A stretch of 6,921 bases of DNA from CAYOBW01 sp964402115 (GCA_964402115.1 CAYOBW010000350.1:1-6921); one strand, 5' to 3'; shown: positions 1-5,707, numbered from the stretch's first letter. Made by a program: numbers and translations. Notes: generated by a model not told the origin, from the letters alone.

Positions 1-1202
1 ACTATCTGGAAGCCAAGGCTTTCTGCAACTGGCTCGCGAACAAGAGCGGAAAACCCATCCGACTGCCGACCGAGGCCGAATGGTATCGGCTGCGGGACCT
101 GCACGAGATCCCGGACCAGCCGTATTGGCAGAAAGCCCCGGGCAACATCAATTTGGAACATTGGGCTTCGTCGTGTCCGGTGAGCCATTTTCGATTTGGC
201 GAATTTTTCGATATCATCGGCAATGTGTGGCAGTGGACGGAAACGCCGATCACGGGTTTTGACGGGTTTCAGGTCCACCCGTACTACGATGACTTCTCGA
301 CACCCACGTTTGATACGCAGCACAACCTGATCAAAGGCGGCTCGTGGATTTCGACCGGCAACGAGGCGACCCGTGACTGCCGCTACGCGTTCCGAAGACA
401 CTTTTTCCAACACGCAGGGCTGCGATACGTGCAGTCGGAGCAACCGTTAACCATGCCCGAGGCGATGTACGAAACCGATTCCGCCGTGTCGCAGTACTGC
501 GAATTCCATTACGGCAAGACGTATTTCACGGTTCCCAATTTCCCCTCGCAATGCGCTGCAGCCTGCTGCCAATACACGCGAGAACGCCCGCGGCGCACAG
601 CCCTGGACCTGGGTTGCGCCGTGGGCCGGGCCTCGTTTGAACTGGCCAAGGAATTCGATCTCGTCACCGGTATCGATTTCTCGGCCCGGTTCATCCGTGT
701 GGCTCTCCAACTCAAGGAAAAAGGTGTTGCGCATTTTGAACTGGTCGAGGAGGGGGAGGTCGTTTCTTACCACGAAGCCCGCTTGGCCGAGTTGGGACTG
801 GACCGGGTAGCGGATCGCGTAGAATTCTTCCAAGGTGACGCGACGAATCTGAAGCCGCAATTCACCGGCTACGACCTGATCCTGGCCGCCAATCTGATCG
901 ATCGGCTGAACGACCCCAGGCGATTCTTGGAGACGATTCACGAGCGGCTGAATCCGGGGGGTGTGCTCGTGATTGCCTCGCCCTACACTTGGTTAGAGGA
1001 ATTCACGAAGAAGGAAAACTGGCTGGGCGGAGTCCGCCACGGCGGCGAGCCCTACTTCACGCTCGACGCCCTCCGGGAGTTGCTGAGTCCGAATTTCACG
1101 ATGCTGGATGAACCGCGGGACGTAGAATTCGTCATCCGCGAAACGCGGCGGAAATTCCAGCACACGGTTTCGGAACTGACCGCCTGGAAACGTACGTTCT
1201 GA
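1..1202 (+). CDS. ovoA: 5-histidylcysteine sulfoxide synthase / 4-mercaptohistidine N1-methyltransferase OvoA (5' partial)
   Basis: C-terminal 399 residues of an ovothiol synthase; the reading frame is already open at base 3 and ends with TGA at 1200-1202. In this family an iron-dependent sulfoxide synthase joins cysteine to histidine, and a C-terminal methyltransferase methylates the 5-thiohistidine ring on the way to ovothiol A; the protein is cytoplasmic. Visible residues 1-148 are the end of the FGE/sulfatase-modifying-like domain: LPTEAEW (21-27), GNVWQW (73-78) and GGSW (112-115) followed by an RxAFRRHF stretch. From about residue 151 a class I SAM-dependent methyltransferase begins, with motif I LDLGCAVGR (201-209), an acidic GID after it, FFQGDA (275-280) and NLIDRL (297-302). 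The N-terminal DinB-like domain with the iron-binding histidines lies outside the window, so intactness of the catalytic half cannot be judged. The next gene starts 20 nt downstream, suggesting one operon. Confidence 0.93.
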   Translation, partial: YLEAKAFCNWLANKSGKPIRLPTEAEWYRLRDLHEIPDQPYWQKAPGNINLEHWASSCPVSHFRFGEFFDIIGNVWQWTETPITGFDGFQVHPYYDDFSTPTFDTQHNLIKGGSWISTGNEATRDCRYAFRRHFFQHAGLRYVQSEQPLTMPEAMYETDSAVSQYCEFHYGKTYFTVPNFPSQCAAACCQYTRERPRRTALDLGCAVGRASFELAKEFDLVTGIDFSARFIRVALQLKEKGVAHFELVEEGEVVSYHEARLAELGLDRVADRVEFFQGDATNLKPQFTGYDLILAANLIDRLNDPRRFLETIHERLNPGGVLVIASPYTWLEEFTKKENWLGGVRHGGEPYFTLDALRELLSPNFTMLDEPRDVEFVIRETRRKFQHTVSELTAWKRTF

Positions 1203-1222
1203 GCGCCAGCGGCGAGGTTTAC

Positions 1223-2314
1223 ATGGTGCAAGAAGCAGTCCAACACGACCGTTTACGAGGCGCGTTGTGGGGCATGTTCGTCGGCGATGCGCTGGCCATG
1301 CCCGTCCACTGGTACTACGACGTGGCGGCCCTGCAGCGGGATTTCGGTGTCGTCCGCGACTTTCAGCCGCCGCGCGATTTCCATCCCAGTTCGATCATGC
1401 CGCTGGCGAGCACCGGGGGCGCCGGGCGCGGCTCCCACGAGGGCGAAGTGGTCGGCAGCATCATTCTGCACGGCAAGAAGCACCTCTGGGGCCGGTCGAA
1501 CCGACACTATCACGCTGGCCTGCAGAGCGGGGACAACACCCTGAACCTGCTGTGCGTTCGCGTGCTGCTGCGGTCGATGACCAAGACCGGACGCTACGAT
1601 CCGGGCGATTTCTTGCACGAGTATATCGCCTTCATGACCACTCCGGACAGCCATCGCGACACCTACGCCGAGTCGTATCATCGCGATTTCTTTGCCAACT
1701 ACGCACGGGGAGTTGCGCCGGAGCGATGCGCGGGGGCGGAGAGCCATGACACGGCTTCGATCGGCGGGTTGGTCGCGTTGCCTCCGGTGATGGTGGCGGC
1801 GTTGCGGGAGAACGATGCGGCCGCGGTCGACCGCACACTGCTGGCGCACCTGCGATTGACCCATCGGTCCGCGAAACTGGAACGATATGCGCTGGCGTTG
1901 GGCCAGCTGCTGCCTCGGTTGTTGCGAGACCCCGAACCGCGCATCGGACGCCTCGCCTGCGAGGTAGCTGAGTCGCTCGGGTTCCCGGCCACGCAGGTGG
2001 TCGAGCGGATCACGCGGAAAGGGCTTTCCGACCTGGACGTCATCGGTGGCCTGCTCAGCCCGGCCTGCTACATCGAGCATTCCTTTCCGGCCGTGCTGTA
2101 TCTGGCCGCCCGCTACGCGGACGACTTCGAGGCCGCCCTGGTCGCGAACACGAACGTCGGCGGCGACAACTGTCACCGCGGCGCGCTGCTGGGCGCAATC
2201 CTAGGGGCGGCGCTGGGGTATCAAGCGATTCCCGAGCGCTGGATCCAGGGCCTGCGAAGCCGCGTCGAGCTGGAAAAAGAAATCGATTCTTTTCTCGCGA
2301 ATTGCCAACCATGA
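1223..2314 (+). CDS. ADP-ribosylglycohydrolase (DraG/ARH/J1-crystallin fold) family protein with altered metal-site motifs
   Basis: A 363-residue protein of about the length usual for ADP-ribosylglycohydrolases, which remove ADP-ribose from proteins or small molecules using two Mg ions. The family opening is clear: GALWGMFVGDALAMPVHW (13-30). The C-terminal glycine-rich hallmark is also present (NTNVGGDNCHRGALLGA, 310-326). However, the canonical TDDT-type motif reads SGDNT (102-106) and the canonical GGDTDT reads GGDNCH (313-318), so the usual Asp/Thr metal ligands are only partly kept. D176 in SHDT could be another ligand. The protein may be a divergent enzyme with another substrate, or a non-enzymatic J1-crystallin-like member. 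Start: ATG 1223 with GGCGAGG (1211-1217) five bases before it. It sits 20 nt after ovoA and overlaps the next gene by four bases, so it is probably co-transcribed and coupled. Family call is firm; activity is unknown. Confidence 0.85.
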   Translation: MVQEAVQHDRLRGALWGMFVGDALAMPVHWYYDVAALQRDFGVVRDFQPPRDFHPSSIMPLASTGGAGRGSHEGEVVGSIILHGKKHLWGRSNRHYHAGLQSGDNTLNLLCVRVLLRSMTKTGRYDPGDFLHEYIAFMTTPDSHRDTYAESYHRDFFANYARGVAPERCAGAESHDTASIGGLVALPPVMVAALRENDAAAVDRTLLAHLRLTHRSAKLERYALALGQLLPRLLRDPEPRIGRLACEVAESLGFPATQVVERITRKGLSDLDVIGGLLSPACYIEHSFPAVLYLAARYADDFEAALVANTNVGGDNCHRGALLGAILGAALGYQAIPERWIQGLRSRVELEKEIDSFLANCQP

Positions 2315-2742
2315 TCGAAATCGTGTTGCTTACGCACGCTGCAGCCACCCTTGTCATGGTGGGCGTGATTTGGTTCGTACAAATCGTCCACTACCCGCTC
2401 ATGGCAAGAGTGTCCGCCAGCGAGTTCGCCGCCTACGAACGCGAGCATCAGACTCGAACCACCTTTGTGGTGGCACCCACGATGCTGGCCGAAGCTGCCA
2501 CGGCGGCATTGATTATCGCCCTTCCGCCGCCCGGCCTGGGACTCTTCCTACCGGTGGTGGGAATCTGCCTGCTGGCGGTGATCTGGCTGTCAACTTTCTT
2601 TGCACAAGTGCCCCTGCACGCGAGGCTGGCCAAGGGCTTTGATGCCGCGACCCAGCGACGGCTGGTCCTCTCGAACTGGCTTCGCACCGCGGCCTGGACG
2701 GGACGCGGAATTTTGGCATTGGTCATGCTGACCGCCGTCTAG
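2311..2742 (+). CDS. Small four-helix integral membrane protein of unknown function
   Basis: A 143-residue hydrophobic protein. ATG 2311 is chosen because it overlaps the upstream TGA as ATGA, the pattern of translational coupling; an upstream in-frame TTG at 2302 would overlap more and is less likely. Four hydrophobic segments can be seen, roughly 5-30, 58-72, 77-98 and 125-142. The ends of helices 1 and 3 resemble each other: VIWFVQIVHYPLMARV (19-34) and VIWLSTFFAQVPLHARL (90-106) share a VIW start and a Q followed by a Pro-Leu...Ala-Arg end, suggesting an internal two-fold repeat. The C-terminal part has an NWLRTAAWTGRG motif (122-133) that recurs in the gene fragment at 4454-4594. I do not recognise a function. 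Position behind ovoA and the ADP-ribosylglycohydrolase-like gene suggests a shared transcript and perhaps a membrane role for that unit, but this is inference. Confidence 0.82.
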   Translation: MIEIVLLTHAAATLVMVGVIWFVQIVHYPLMARVSASEFAAYEREHQTRTTFVVAPTMLAEAATAALIIALPPPGLGLFLPVVGICLLAVIWLSTFFAQVPLHARLAKGFDAATQRRLVLSNWLRTAAWTGRGILALVMLTAV

Positions 2743-3037
2743 GCCGCTTCGCCTCCTTCGCATTCGGGGGAGACACGATCGATAAAGTCACTTCGGCGGC
2801 AACAACGCGGTCGAAGGTGCCCGGACCGTCGTACTCTCGCAACCCTCGAAGCTCGCACTCAGCAGCGCTGGTCGCTCTGGCCTGTGGCTCAGCCGACGAC
2901 TCGTCCGTCGTCGTCGAAATGGTCGGCGAGAGCCTGCAGGCAGTCATCTGCGTTCGCGAGCACATCGCTATGCTGTATGGGGGCGGTTCGTCAACCGCGT
3001 CGACCCGGCACTAAGACAAGAGATAACGGTGGCTTTC
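2743..3037. other. Gene-poor stretch with open frames on both strands, no confirmed gene
   Basis: About 295 nt separate the membrane protein stop from the next start. Several frames stay open. On +, a frame runs without stop from before 2745 to the TAA at 3012-3014, with only a GTG (2817) as start. On -, a frame runs from ATG at 2965 to 2723 and overlaps the end of the upstream gene. These two frames share wobble positions that are G/C-rich, so either could be real or both could be by-products. Neither product has a recognisable domain, and neither start has a good ribosome binding site. A 6-bp stem with a CGTC loop (2983-2998) and a GCCTGCAGGC palindrome near 2932-2941 are the only structures seen; neither has a T-run. 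Confidence 0.4.
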
Positions 3038-3217
3038 ATGAAAACAAGACTGGCCAAGCTGCTGTTTGTCGTGGCAGCTGGAATTTCGTTCGTCTTTTCT
3101 GTAACCCTCTGGTTCAGTGGGCAGCGGCAAGAGGGCTTGTTCGTCGGCCTGTGGGTACCCTCGATCCTTTCGTTGGGCGCGTTGATGTTTGCGAGCCGAC
3201 AGGAAAGGCAGCCATGA
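3038..3217 (+). CDS. Very small two-helix membrane protein
   Basis: A 59-residue protein that begins MKTRLAK and has two hydrophobic segments, about residues 8-26 and 34-52, separated by a short polar turn (SGQRQEG), with a charged tail (SRQERQP). ATG 3038 is preferred: it puts the positive MKTR start before the first helix and has GGTGG (3028-3032) five bases upstream. A GTG at 3029 would add three residues (MAF) and cannot be excluded. The stop (TGA 3215-3217) overlaps the start of the next small gene as ATGA, which strongly supports both as real genes. The GLFVGLWVPSIL stretch (33-44) looks like a conserved motif, but I cannot give a function. Possible roles include a small subunit of, or adaptor for, a membrane complex. 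Confidence 0.72.
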   Translation: MKTRLAKLLFVVAAGISFVFSVTLWFSGQRQEGLFVGLWVPSILSLGALMFASRQERQP

Positions 3218-3396
3218 CCACAGCGTTCATCTTCGGAATCGGTCTCGTCGTCACCGCGATCACCTCGGCGGCGGTGATCCTGGTGGGCATCAGCGAGGCG
3301 GCGGATCCGAGCCACAGTCGGCCGGAGGACCTCGCGGAGTGGGAACGGTCTTTGGTGGGTCGGGGGCGTGCGACAAAAGGCTCGAACGACGAATGA
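3214..3396 (+). CDS. Very small single-helix membrane protein coupled to the preceding gene
   Basis: A 60-residue protein. Start ATG 3214 overlaps the upstream stop in ATGA and has a strong Shine-Dalgarno, AGGAAAGG (3201-3208), five bases before it; the binding site lies inside the preceding coding sequence, so translation of the two is probably linked. Residues 4-25 form one hydrophobic helix. The rest is a polar, probably cytoplasmic tail with an acidic segment EAADPSHSRPEDLAEWERSL (28-47). The short length, single helix and coupling to a two-helix partner suggest the two proteins act together in the membrane, for example as small subunits of one complex; no function is recognised. A bulged inverted repeat begins at the base after the stop codon. 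Confidence 0.72.
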   Translation: MTTAFIFGIGLVVTAITSAAVILVGISEAADPSHSRPEDLAEWERSLVGRGRATKGSNDE

Positions 3397-3459
3397 GGCA
3401 GGCGCGAATGTGACCGTCTATCCCACGTGCCCGGCAATTCGCGGAAGAACCCGCCTGCC
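3397..3459. repeat. Bulged inverted repeat just after the small membrane gene pair
   Basis: GGCAGGC (3397-3403) pairs with GCCTGCC (3453-3459), and GCGAAT (3404-3409) pairs with ATTCGC (3437-3442), leaving a one-sided bulge of ten bases (3443-3452) and a 27-nt apical region. It starts immediately after the stop of the 60-aa gene. No T-run follows on +, so it is not a classic intrinsic terminator; it may be a 3' end-stabilising or Rho-related structure. Confidence 0.4.
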
Positions 3460-3520
3460 AAACATCACAAACGAGACACCCGCCAATGCAGCCGCCGGCT
3501 CCTGAGTCGAACGTGAGAAC

Positions 3521-3548
3521 GGGCAGGGCCCAGAGCGGGGCCCTGCCC
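3521..3548. terminator. Perfect 11-bp GC hairpin between convergent genes
   Basis: GGGCAGGGCCC (3521-3531) and GGGCCCTGCCC (3538-3548) form a perfect 11-bp stem with a 6-nt loop. It lies 17 nt beyond the stop of the - strand FAS1 gene and downstream of the + strand small-gene pair. The flanks have only short T stretches (AGTTTCC on +, GTTCTC on -), so it fits best as a shared convergent terminator, though not a textbook one. Confidence 0.6.
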
Positions 3549-3565
3549 AGTTTCCAGCGGAACAG

Positions 3566-4075
3566 TTACTTGGGCAAAATCACCGCGTCGATGACATGGA
3601 TCACGCCGTTGGAGCAACCGATATCGGTCTTCACAACGTTCGCGGCATCAACCATGACTTTCCCATCGGTAACCTTGATCGAGACCTTCGACCCTTGGAC
3701 CGTTGTCGCCTCGGTCAACTTGACCACATCAGCAGCCATCACTTTTCCGGCCACCACGTGGTAAGTGAGGATGCCCGCCAGCTTCTTCTTGTTCTCCGGC
3801 TTCAGCAGGTCCTCGACCGTGCCCTTCGGGAGCTTCGCAAACGCCTCGTCCGTCGGCGCGAAGACGGTGAAGGGACCTTTTCCCTTCAACGTTTCGACAA
3901 GGTCGGCAGCCGTCAGCGCCGCGGCCAGCGTCTTGAAGTTCCCGGCCGCCACCGCCGTGTCGACAATGTCCTTGCCCATCTTTCTCTTTGCCTTGCCTTC
4001 CGCAGCAAAGCCAGTCGCAATCGCCACCAAGCCCACGACAGCGGCGAGCGACAACACGAATGTAACTCTCTTCAT
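3566..4075 (-). CDS. Secreted single-domain fasciclin (FAS1) protein, left copy
   Basis: A 169-residue exported protein. An N-terminal signal peptide (KR, then a hydrophobic run about 6-22) probably ends near GFAAEG (22-27). The mature part begins with a basic stretch (KAKRK, 28-32) and holds one FAS1 domain from about residue 34 to the end. FAS1 hallmarks are the H1 motif TVFAPTDEAF (70-79), YHVV (105-108) and the C-terminal NGVIHVIDAVILP (156-168). FAS1 domains mediate adhesion or extracellular protein contacts; the partner here is unknown. Start ATG (4073-4075) has AAAGGAG eight bases upstream (complement of 4084-4090). It matches the protein at 5160-5657 at 115 of 136 aligned residues and points away from it. 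An 18-bp hairpin with a T-run lies in the region upstream of its start. Confidence 0.93.
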   Translation of the reverse strand: MKRVTFVLSLAAVVGLVAIATGFAAEGKAKRKMGKDIVDTAVAAGNFKTLAAALTAADLVETLKGKGPFTVFAPTDEAFAKLPKGTVEDLLKPENKKKLAGILTYHVVAGKVMAADVVKLTEATTVQGSKVSIKVTDGKVMVDAANVVKTDIGCSNGVIHVIDAVILPK

Positions 4076-4134
4076 CTCTCAGACTCCTTTGAAAAAACCC
4101 CGTTGGGAAGTTGAAACACGCGTGGCCAAGAACG

Positions 4135-4184
4135 AAAAAAGCCGACGTGGTCGAACACTCGAAAGCGTTCGACCACGTCGGCTT
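4135..4184 (-). terminator. Strong intrinsic terminator (18-bp perfect stem plus T6) upstream of the left FAS1 gene
   Basis: Bases 4139-4156 and 4167-4184 are perfect reverse complements (18 bp, GC-rich core GCCGACGTGGTCGAAC), with a 10-nt loop (4157-4166). Read on the - strand the stem runs into six Ts (complement of 4135-4140). On + the following bases are ACTCTT, so the terminator is directional. It ends about 60 nt before the FAS1 start codon. It could insulate FAS1 from transcription of the decayed genes to the right, or be an attenuator in the FAS1 leader. Confidence 0.75.
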
Positions 4185-4194
4185 ACTCTTCAAC

Positions 4195-4221
4195 GAGCCC
4201 CCCGGCACAGCCGGGTTGCTC
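4195..4221. repeat. Second hairpin next to the 18-bp terminator
   Basis: CCCGGC (4201-4206) and GCCGGG (4210-4215) pair around an ACA loop. GAGC (4195-4198) and GCTC (4218-4221) extend the stem beyond a 2x2 internal loop. It lies only 10 nt from the large terminator hairpin, so a - strand transcript would carry two consecutive hairpins and then a T-run. Confidence 0.45.
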
Positions 4222-4453
4222 TTCATCTAGTCATCCGACGACTTCGAATCGATGCGTGCCGGAGCTGCCCGCAAGGTCGGTACAACTTCGACAATCTCTG
4301 GATCCTACGGCAACAAGCAAATAAAACAAGTGGGGCAAGCTGGAATTCGGCGGTTCGGTCCCCGGGGCCGATCGCGGCGGCGGGATCGCCGCTGGCGAGG
4401 CGGTACGCGTTCCAGCCACGGTGTGGGCAAATTATCAGGGACGGCAGGTGCTC
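4222..4453. other. Stretch without recognisable gene
   Basis: Frames are open on both strands, but the products are low in complexity (rich in Arg, Pro and Ser) and match nothing I know. The stretch contains a GC-rich block near 4357-4395 with short inverted repeats (for example GCGGCG 4374-4379 with CGCCGC 4387-4392) and a T-rich patch on the - strand near 4313-4332. It lies downstream of two broken - strand genes and upstream of a terminator on the same strand, so it may be eroded sequence or a transcribed non-coding segment. Confidence 0.35.
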
Positions 4454-4594
4454 CTACCAAAGGGCTTCCGCGACGAACAGGGGAGCAATCAGACCGCGAA
4501 GACTCCAGAGTGCCGTACGAATCCAATTGAAACGAACGAGATGTCGGAGCGTTTCCGAGTCCAGCAGCACGAACCAGGATATCGCGTGTGTCAT
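4454..4594 (-). pseudogene. C-terminal fragment of a paralogue of the membrane protein at 2311-2742
   Basis: A 46-residue open frame, ATG at 4592-4594 to TAG at 4454-4456. From residue 12 it aligns with the C-terminus of the 143-aa membrane protein: DSETLRHLV against DAATQRRLV, then NWIRTALWSLRG against NWLRTAAWTGRG; I count 14 identities in 26 aligned positions, concentrated in the NWxRTAxW...RG motif. The first three helices of the family are missing, and the first 11 residues do not align well. Its ATG overlaps the TGA ending the neighbouring broken gene as ATGA, which may be chance or a relic of an old coupled pair. Called a fragment because only the last helix region remains; a 46-aa functional product is possible but unlikely. 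Confidence 0.6.
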
Positions 4595-5078
4595 GGCGGG
4601 CTGAAACGCGGTTCTTCAAACGTGGAGTTCACCGGATTTTCCGAGGCAGGCAGACGTGGGACGGTGTCGTCCCTCGGCCCGGCTTCGTCACGGAGAAACT
4701 GGTGCCGCGCCCGAAGCAGGAGGATCAGAAACGGCACCCACCAAATAATGTCATTGGTTCAGTATTGTCCAACCCATCAACCACGGGAGATTCCCCCGAG
4801 TTGCAGCCGATACGAAACCTATGGGACCGAAGACCTTGCCAAGCAATCCCACCAAGACGATCGGCCAGTGGCGGTTGGGATCGGAGGCCGCGACCAGGTC
4901 GCCCACGCCATAGACGCCGACGATCATGCCGACACACTGCCAGAAGGCCGGATAGTTCAAATCGGAAGTACCGATCCAGCTGAGCGTGCGGCCTGGGAAA
5001 AGCACCACGACTAGGCCACACGCGATTGATGATCAGAAAAATAGTCCAAATTCCAGCCGTTTTGAATCCGATTTGCAT
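4591..5078 (-). pseudogene. Frameshifted gene for a small multi-helix membrane protein
   Basis: The product reads continuously only if two extra bases are removed. Frame 1 runs from ATG (5076-5078; MQIGFKTAGIWTIFLIIN) to about 5020. Frame 2 covers about 5017-4760 (VVLFPGRTLSWIG, NYPAFWQCVGMIVGVYGVG, HWPIVLVGLLGKVFGPIGF, PWLMGWTIL). Frame 3 continues with TNDIIWWVPFLILLLRA and ends at TGA 4591-4593. The shifts are one extra base near 5018-5024 and one near 4756-4760 (GAACC where GACC would restore WTILTND). The repaired product would be about 161 aa; by recollection the family (small membrane proteins with WQCVGM, GVYGVGY, HWPIVLVG and ND-WWVPF motifs, sometimes labelled alkyl hydroperoxide reductase without good reason) is about 130 aa, so the tail after RARHQ may be read-through. 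Function unknown. Sequencing error is the main alternative to true decay. Confidence 0.78.
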
Positions 5079-5147
5079 CGGCTGGCGAATCCTCTGGTGT
5101 GTAAGCAAATATCTGGGGCGTTTACCAAGCCTCAAGTCACTCACGCT

Positions 5148-5153
5148 AAGGAG
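5148..5153 (+). promoter_or_regulatory. Ribosome binding site fixing the right FAS1 start
   Basis: AAGGAG six bases before ATG 5160. The same frame is open back to before 4986, but the strong site and the signal peptide directly after ATG 5160 set the start here. Confidence 0.8.
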
Positions 5154-5159
5154 TATCGC

Positions 5160-5657
5160 ATGAAGGTTCGTTTTGCATCGACGCTGGTTGTTCTGGCTGT
5201 TTTGAGCGTTTCCTCACTACGAGCTGCAGACACTTGCCCGGCAGCAGGCAAAGACATCGTGGACACGGCGGTGGCGGCCGGTAGCTTCAAGACCCTCGCG
5301 GCGGCCCTGGGGGCCGGCGGTTTGGTTGAGACCCTGAAGTCGAAGGGCCCCTTTACCGTCTTCGCGCCGACGGACGAGGCGTTCGCGAAGCTTCCCAAGG
5401 GAACGGTGGAGGATCTGCTGAAGCCGGAAAACAAGGCGAAGCTGGTGAAGATCCTCACCTACCACGTGGTGGCCGGCAAGGTGATGGCGGCGGATGTCGT
5501 TAAGTTGTCGAGCGCCAAGACCGTCGAAGGTTCGGAAGTAAAGATCACGGTGGCGGACGGCAAGGTTAAAGTCAACGACGCAAACGTAGTGAAAACCGAC
5601 ATCGTTACGTCAAACGGCGTCATTCACGTGATCGACGCGGTCATCCTGCCGAAATAG
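5160..5657 (+). CDS. Secreted single-domain fasciclin (FAS1) protein, right copy
   Basis: A 165-residue exported protein. The signal peptide (MKVR, hydrophobic core about 5-19) probably is cut near SLRAAD (19-24). One FAS1 domain fills residues 30-165, with TVFAPTDEAF (66-75), YHVV (101-104) and NGVIHVIDAVILP (152-164). It differs from the left copy in the signal peptide, the start of the mature chain (DTCPAAG instead of a basic KAKRK stretch) and a variable block around 116-137, where more than half of the 21 differences cluster; the rest is nearly identical. The single Cys (C26) is not in a lipobox, so it is not an obvious lipoprotein. The gene starts 81 nt from the start of the broken - strand membrane gene, so the two promoters would share this short divergent gap. 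A strong intrinsic terminator follows. Likely role: extracellular or periplasmic adhesion or protein contact; partner unknown. Confidence 0.94.
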   Translation: MKVRFASTLVVLAVLSVSSLRAADTCPAAGKDIVDTAVAAGSFKTLAAALGAGGLVETLKSKGPFTVFAPTDEAFAKLPKGTVEDLLKPENKAKLVKILTYHVVAGKVMAADVVKLSSAKTVEGSEVKITVADGKVKVNDANVVKTDIVTSNGVIHVIDAVILPK

Positions 5658-5682
5658 CCAGGCTGGGAACGGTTCGGTGCGA

Positions 5683-5707
5683 GGGGGCCGGTAACGGCCC
5701 CCTTTTT
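5683..5707 (+). terminator. Intrinsic terminator of the right FAS1 gene
   Basis: GGGGGCCG (5683-5690) and CGGCCCCC (5695-5702) form an 8-bp stem with a GTAA tetraloop, followed by TTTTT (5703-5707). It lies 25 nt after the FAS1 stop. Confidence 0.9.

Noticed and set aside
447..941. - strand open frame of 164 codons
   Set aside because: It lies wholly opposite the methyltransferase part of ovoA and has no domain or ribosome site.
1253..2176. Long - strand open frame (307 codons) opposite the ADP-ribosylglycohydrolase-like gene
   Set aside because: It mirrors a gene with clear family motifs, its product has no recognisable domain, and long antisense frames are expected in GC-rich coding DNA.
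4139..4184. tRNA-like GTTCGA motif inside the 18-bp hairpin
   Set aside because: The sequence forms one long perfect stem; no acceptor, D or anticodon arms can be drawn.
3596..4604. Long + strand frames across and beyond the left FAS1 gene
   Set aside because: They are antisense to a well-supported FAS1 gene; the products are low-complexity and lack a plausible start site.
4421..5014. + strand frames of 197 and 131 codons in the spacer
   Set aside because: They lie opposite the frameshifted membrane gene and the paralogue fragment, whose protein motifs are recognisable on the - strand; the + products resemble nothing.
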